A stretch of DNA of 64,000 nucleotides from the NCBI RefSeq assembly GCF_000265425.1, contig NC_018014.1:620001-684000 (forward strand), given 5' to 3'. The DNA comes from Terriglobus roseus DSM 18391 (GTDB taxonomy: Bacteria > Acidobacteriota > Terriglobia > Terriglobales > Acidobacteriaceae). Shown here in pieces: positions 62,066 to 64,000 of the stretch. The stretch's first letter is position 1. The number at the start of each line of letters is the position of its first letter. A model generated the notes under the pieces. It was not told the origin of the DNA and did no database searches. It saw only the letters and a list, made by a program, of their open reading frames with translations. The translations under genes and the position numbers were made by a program.

Positions 62066-62920
62066 TTACTTCTTTGGAGCGGCCTGCGGTGCTGGCTGCT
62101 TCTCGTCCGGCTTGGCCTGATCCGTGATGTCCTGGCCGTTGTAGAAGATGCGCGAGGACGAACGGAAGCGACGGTAGTCCGTGTACTTGACCGTGTTGCG
62201 CATGTGGATGTCGTTCGCCGGGCCGTTTCGGCTGCTGGCTGCGAAGTGTACGGTGCCGTCGGCGCGCGTGTAGGTGGGGAACCAGTTCACCGTGTCTACC
62301 TGCTCGTAGTAGGTGGTGAAGGGAATGGAGAAGTGGCCGTTCTTCAGGTCGTCCGGCGTGTTCTTGCCGTTGATCATGACGATCTCCAGATCCTTCTGAT
62401 CGACCCAGACCTTGCCTTCGAAGAAGCGGTGCTTCAGGTCGGCGTGCAGGGGTGTGGCCTGGAAGACGTAGGTGTCGAGTTCGTCGACGCGCTGCTTGCC
62501 GAGGTATTTGACGTCGTAGTTGGGCAGGTCTTCGGTGGTGAGGACGAGCGGGATGCGCAGGCGCAGATCCTCGAAGTCGTACTGGTCGATGATGACGCGC
62601 TCCATGGTGTTCTGCGGCGCGAAGACGACGGTCTCATTGCGTGTGCCATCACGATTGAAGCCGACATCGGTGACCTGGCGATACTCGCCGTCGGGCTTGC
62701 CGTTGTCGTCGTTGATGGTCTGCATGACGACGGTCTGGCGAAAGGTGTAGTTTTCGCGGGCCTTGGCGAAGGCGGACTCATGCTTGCCCATCTCTTCGAC
62801 GATCTGCTCCGGCGTTTTGCCGGCAGGGGGTGTGGGATCCAGTTTGCCGAGGCCGTCCTGGGCCATGGCTGGCAGTGCTGCCAACAGTACCGAAACTAAC
62901 CCAAAGACAACACGCCGCAT
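62066..62920 (-). CDS. Exported LolA-like outer-membrane lipoprotein-sorting family protein
   Basis: A 284-residue secreted protein: signal peptide MRRVVFGLVSVLLAALPAMA; then a LolA-fold-like beta sheet (NYTFRQTVVMQTINDDNGKP, RVIIDQYDFEDLRLRIPLVL, KVWVDQKDLEIVMINGKNTP) with a long family-specific segment (FTTYYEQVDTVNWFPTYTR). Such proteins are abundant in acidobacteria as single genes. The Pro/Gln/Lys tail is disordered. A role in lipid or lipoprotein carriage is likely but not shown. Confidence 0.7.
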   Translation of the reverse strand: MRRVVFGLVSVLLAALPAMAQDGLGKLDPTPPAGKTPEQIVEEMGKHESAFAKARENYTFRQTVVMQTINDDNGKPDGEYRQVTDVGFNRDGTRNETVVFAPQNTMERVIIDQYDFEDLRLRIPLVLTTEDLPNYDVKYLGKQRVDELDTYVFQATPLHADLKHRFFEGKVWVDQKDLEIVMINGKNTPDDLKNGHFSIPFTTYYEQVDTVNWFPTYTRADGTVHFAASSRNGPANDIHMRNTVKYTDYRRFRSSSRIFYNGQDITDQAKPDEKQPAPQAAPKK

Positions 62921-63034
62921 GTACAGCTCCCCTTACCATTCTTAGACGCAGAATCTGGCACGTTGGCGCAGCCTGCTGCGTCGTGTAACTTGGATACGTT
63001 TGGCGCGGCAGCATGCCGCCGGGGTGCAAGGATC

Positions 63035-64000
63035 ATGGGAACAGTGGATAACGTCAATCGGCGTGAGTTCTTTCGGCGTGCGGGAGCAGCCGGAGTGATG
63101 GGGGCAGCGATGCCGGAGATGCTGGCCTATGCGGGCGGCTTTGATCAGGGCAACATCACGCATGAGGTGATTGAAGCGGGCCCGGTGATCAAGCCGACGG
63201 AGACGATCAACTTTGCCGTCTGCGGCATGAGCCATGACCATATCTACGGCATGACCGACAGCATCATCCGCGGTGGCGGCAAGCTGGTGGCCTGGTACGG
63301 TGCCGAGCCGAACAAGATTGAACGGTTTCGCAAGCGCTATCCGGACGCGAAGCAGGTGATGAACGAGGAGGCGATCCTGGATGACAAGAATATCCAGCTT
63401 GTCCTGAGCTCGACTATTGCGAACGAGCGTGCGCCGCTGGGTGTGCGTGCGATGAAGCGCGGTAAGGACTTCCTGAGCGACAAGCCCGGCGCGACCACGC
63501 TGGAGCAGGTCGAAGCCATCCGCAAGACGATTGCAGAGACGGGCCGGATCTACGGCATCCTGTACAGCGAGCGGCTTGAGGTAAAGGCGGCGGTGAAGGC
63601 CGGCGAACTGGTGCACTCCGGTGCGATCGGTCGCGTGATTCAGACGATCAATATCGCGCCGCACCAGGTGGTGCAGGGTGGCGGCAACGGCGGTGGCGCC
63701 GATCCTCGACCTGACTGGTTCTACAAGCCGGAGCAGTATGGCGGCATCCTGTGCGACATTGGTTCGCATCAGGTGGATCAGTTCCTGTACTACACGGGCA
63801 GCAAGTCGGCGGAGATTGTTGAGTCGCAGGTGTCGAACGTTGGACATCCGGATCATCCACAGTTCCAGGACTTTGGCGACATGGTGCTGCGCGGCGATCG
63901 TGGCTTCGGTTATGTGCGTCTGGACTGGTTTACGCCGGATGGTCTGGGCACGTGGGGCGATGGCCGCTTGTTCATTCTTGGTACCAAGGGTTACATTGAG
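63035..64000 (+). CDS. Tat-exported Gfo/Idh/MocA oxidoreductase, partial (right edge)
   Basis: The frame from ATG 63035 (after AAGGATC) is open for 322 codons to the window end. The N-terminus VDNVNRREFFRRAGAAGVMG is a twin-arginine signal. Then NFAVCGMSHDHIYGMTDSII (Rossmann strand with a modified Gly motif), AWYGAEPNKIERFRKRYPDA, FLSDKPGATTLEQV with the Lys of the D/EKP motif, and GGILCDIGSHQVDQFLYYTG. Exported members of this family act on glycans or carry tightly bound NAD(P). Only the C-terminal end is missing. Confidence 0.88.
   Translation, partial: MGTVDNVNRREFFRRAGAAGVMGAAMPEMLAYAGGFDQGNITHEVIEAGPVIKPTETINFAVCGMSHDHIYGMTDSIIRGGGKLVAWYGAEPNKIERFRKRYPDAKQVMNEEAILDDKNIQLVLSSTIANERAPLGVRAMKRGKDFLSDKPGATTLEQVEAIRKTIAETGRIYGILYSERLEVKAAVKAGELVHSGAIGRVIQTINIAPHQVVQGGGNGGGADPRPDWFYKPEQYGGILCDIGSHQVDQFLYYTGSKSAEIVESQVSNVGHPDHPQFQDFGDMVLRGDRGFGYVRLDWFTPDGLGTWGDGRLFILGTKGYIE

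Overview
The window looks like a 64-kb chromosomal piece of an acidobacterium of the Terriglobus/Granulicella/Edaphobacter type. I infer this from gene content and style (high GC, ATGA-coupled operons, a MoxR/DUF58/BatA/DUF4175 operon, Ig-repeat lipoprotein, phytochrome plus heme oxygenase, and many intergenic hairpin repeats ending in GGGGCACCCG); no rRNA gene is present to prove it. Most genes are housekeeping or envelope genes with about 60-70% GC where I counted. Two short stretches (33.2-35.8 kb and 43.0-44.6 kb) are clearly poorer in GC and look acquired.

Layout. 1-2.7 kb: a minus-strand cassette with four-base start/stop overlaps (PIG-L deacetylase, NodS-like methyltransferase, family 2 glycosyltransferase, acyl-CoA-dehydrogenase-like protein cut by the left edge). 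2.8-6.1 kb: DUF2251 protein, a polytopic membrane protein, and fabF-acpP. 6.4-11.8 kb: GGDEF protein, rmuC, two coupled unknown genes and a multicopper oxidase whose Tat signal has no normal start codon. 12.0-26.2 kb: an eight-gene co-directional operon (DUF4159, VWA membrane protein, caspase-fold protein without cysteine, TPR/gluzincin protease-like protein, MoxR ATPase, DUF58, BatA-like, DUF4175). 26.2-30.1 kb: folP, dacB-type carboxypeptidase and an MFS transporter. 30.4-31.9 kb: a CHASE2-only membrane protein with a tiny overlapping ORF.

32.2-37.2 kb is the accessory island and the main find. A three-gene operon encodes two class III nucleotide cyclases (the first fused to a PD-(D/E)XK-like nuclease-fold domain) and a small three-helix membrane protein resembling Pycsar effectors (PycTM/DUF5706). 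It is flanked by related ~95-bp repeats and followed directly by a second copy of the gyrA 3' end with its terminator, then by a small membrane-protein gene whose own 3' end is repeated 440 bp later. I read it as a Pycsar-like anti-phage system with an unusual paired-cyclase architecture.

37.2-42.8 kb: gyrA (long, with a C-terminal-domain insert), a glycine-zipper protein, small secreted proteins, an Ig-like lipoprotein and a SnoaL-like protein. 43.0-44.6 kb: a low-GC pair of unknown genes. 44.7-52.7 kb: secreted proteins, glutathione peroxidase, cold-shock protein, DUF480, oxidoreductase, a DUF882 protein and tRNA-Pro(GGG), separated by hairpin repeat islands. 52.8-64 kb: an apparently frameshifted beta-barrel gene, bacteriophytochrome kinase with heme oxygenase, an ECF sigma/anti-sigma/Spy-like trio, a VOC/YafY pair with repeated operators, DUF3309, DUF1003, CHAD, a LolA-like protein and a Tat-exported oxidoreductase cut by the right edge.
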